A DNA stretch of 37,274 nucleotides, taken from positions 1-37,274 of the forward strand of contig CAZDCZ010000022.1 in the NCBI GenBank assembly GCA_964504155.1, read 5' to 3'. The notes below the pieces were generated by a model that saw only the letters and a program-made list of their open reading frames with translations, was not told where the DNA came from and did not search any database. Position 1 is the stretch's first letter. Each line of letters begins with the position of its first letter. This document shows, piece after piece, positions 36,410 through 37,274 of this stretch. Made by a program: the position numbers and the translations under genes. The stretch is from CAZDCZ01 sp964504155 (GTDB lineage Bacteria > Bacteroidota > Bacteroidia > Bacteroidales > UBA12077).

Positions 36410-37274
36410 ATGATAAAAAAAATAATACTAATAAGTTTAGTCTTAAGCCTTTTTAATATCAACGCGTTTCCTCAAAAACTCAATAAAAAATTATTAGGAA
36501 AATTATCTTATACACAACTACCATCGAACCCATTGCCTGCGAATTACAAATCGTATTATATTGATGCCAAAGGCGCAAACAACGATTTGTCTAGAAGTAA
36601 TGCTATTGCCGATAAAATAAATATTATAGGTTTTAATAAATCTGATTATTCCAATTCTCAATTTAGTATTATAATTGAAGAATTTCCTTTTCAACAATCA
36701 GAAGCTACAGAAAATAAAAAAACAAAAACAAAAAAAGTTGATGGAGAAGAACGGAAGTTTACATTATATTATTACACATCAAAAATTTCGTATCTATATA
36801 ATTTGAAGATTATTGATAAAAACAAAAACACAATTATAGAGCATAAATTTGCTGGATTCATTGCAATTATGGGTAGCAAATCAAATTCCAGCAGTATTGC
36901 ATATGAAAAATATAAAGAAAAAAGCAAAACTGTTTCTGATGGCATATTGCCAAAACAAGCCGAAAATATAAATAATTATATAAATAATAATATTGGTTTT
37001 CCTATAAAAGAATATTCTGTATCTATATATTTAATTAAACCAAAGAAATACGACTATACAGAATTTAATAGAGCAACCAAATTTTTTACTAAGGGATTAG
37101 AAATTGTTCAAAATAACGAAAACAATACTACAGAAGCAGAAAATATTTTAATTCCCGCAATTGAGACATGGACAAATACATTAAAAGAATCGGATATTAA
37201 TAACAAAAAGGCACGAATTAATAAAAAAATTACTTGTGCTGCGTTATACAATATAGCAAGTTCGTATTTAATTT
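36410..37274 (+). CDS. Secreted protein of unknown function, 3' end outside window
   Basis: The frame opens at ATG 36410 and stays open for 288 codons to the right edge, so the protein is longer than seen here. The first 20 or so residues form a signal peptide (M-I-K-K-I-I-L-I-S-L-V-L-S-L ... N-A-F). The mature part is Lys/Asn-rich. The last visible part, with C-A-A-L-Y-N-I-A-S-S-Y, looks like the start of a tetratricopeptide-type helical repeat. I do not recognise the family. A shared role with the preceding DUF4831-like lipoprotein is possible, but I see only adjacency. Confidence 0.8.
   Translation, partial: MIKKIILISLVLSLFNINAFPQKLNKKLLGKLSYTQLPSNPLPANYKSYYIDAKGANNDLSRSNAIADKINIIGFNKSDYSNSQFSIIIEEFPFQQSEATENKKTKTKKVDGEERKFTLYYYTSKISYLYNLKIIDKNKNTIIEHKFAGFIAIMGSKSNSSSIAYEKYKEKSKTVSDGILPKQAENINNYINNNIGFPIKEYSVSIYLIKPKKYDYTEFNRATKFFTKGLEIVQNNENNTTEAENILIPAIETWTNTLKESDINNKKARINKKITCAALYNIASSYLI

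Overview
This is an AT-rich window (roughly 30% G+C by eye) from a member of the Bacteroidota, probably a Bacteroidales/Marinilabiliales-type relative. The signs are promoters of the TAnnTTTG type, the divergent tsaD/tamB pair, a compact exbB-exbD-tonB set, a DUF4831-like lipoprotein, a Na+/sugar symporter with a galactose gene set, and frequent lipobox signal peptides. No rRNA, tRNA, CRISPR array or phage module was seen. The genus cannot be fixed from the sequence alone.

Layout. 1-334 holds a decayed insertion-sequence end, repeated in inverted orientation at about 31283-31618. 627-2772 carries glyA and a TSUP-family permease. 2863-9384 is an envelope block on the minus strand (TamB, ExbB, ExbD, TonB), with tsaD divergent from TamB. 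10621-12567 encodes a TetM/TetQ-like translational GTPase. A 175-bp MITE-like palindromic element lies just upstream of it. Then come a multi-pass membrane protein and a divergent MFS transporter.

15178-23130 is a one-direction sugar cluster: a GntR/LacI-chimera regulator, a GH127 lipoprotein with a C-terminal discoidin-like domain, aldose 1-epimerase, an SSS symporter and galactokinase. A REP-associated IS200-like transposase with three REP-like hairpins sits between the GH127 gene and galM. The cluster reads as release, mutarotation, uptake and phosphorylation of a galactose-type sugar. No arabinose isomerase, ribulokinase or epimerase is present, although GH127 enzymes are best known as beta-L-arabinofuranosidases.

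23266-28870 is a self-regulated efflux operon on the minus strand: TetR, TolC-like, HlyD-like and two ABC-2 permeases, with no ATPase gene. A near-perfect 18-bp palindrome lies in its promoter. 29055-31168 is a second TetR-controlled unit: TetR, then a phosphoesterase lipoprotein, then a small predicted outer-membrane protein. The same 16-bp operator-like sequence lies before both the regulator and the phosphoesterase. This is the least familiar functional unit in the window.

31759-37274 holds a POT-family peptide transporter, the bifunctional NAD(P)HX repair enzyme, a DUF4831-like lipoprotein and a secreted protein cut off by the right edge. The main oddities are the REP/transposase module, the inverted IS remnants, the TamB reading frame that continues past its first ATG with no normal start codon, and the shared TetR operator.
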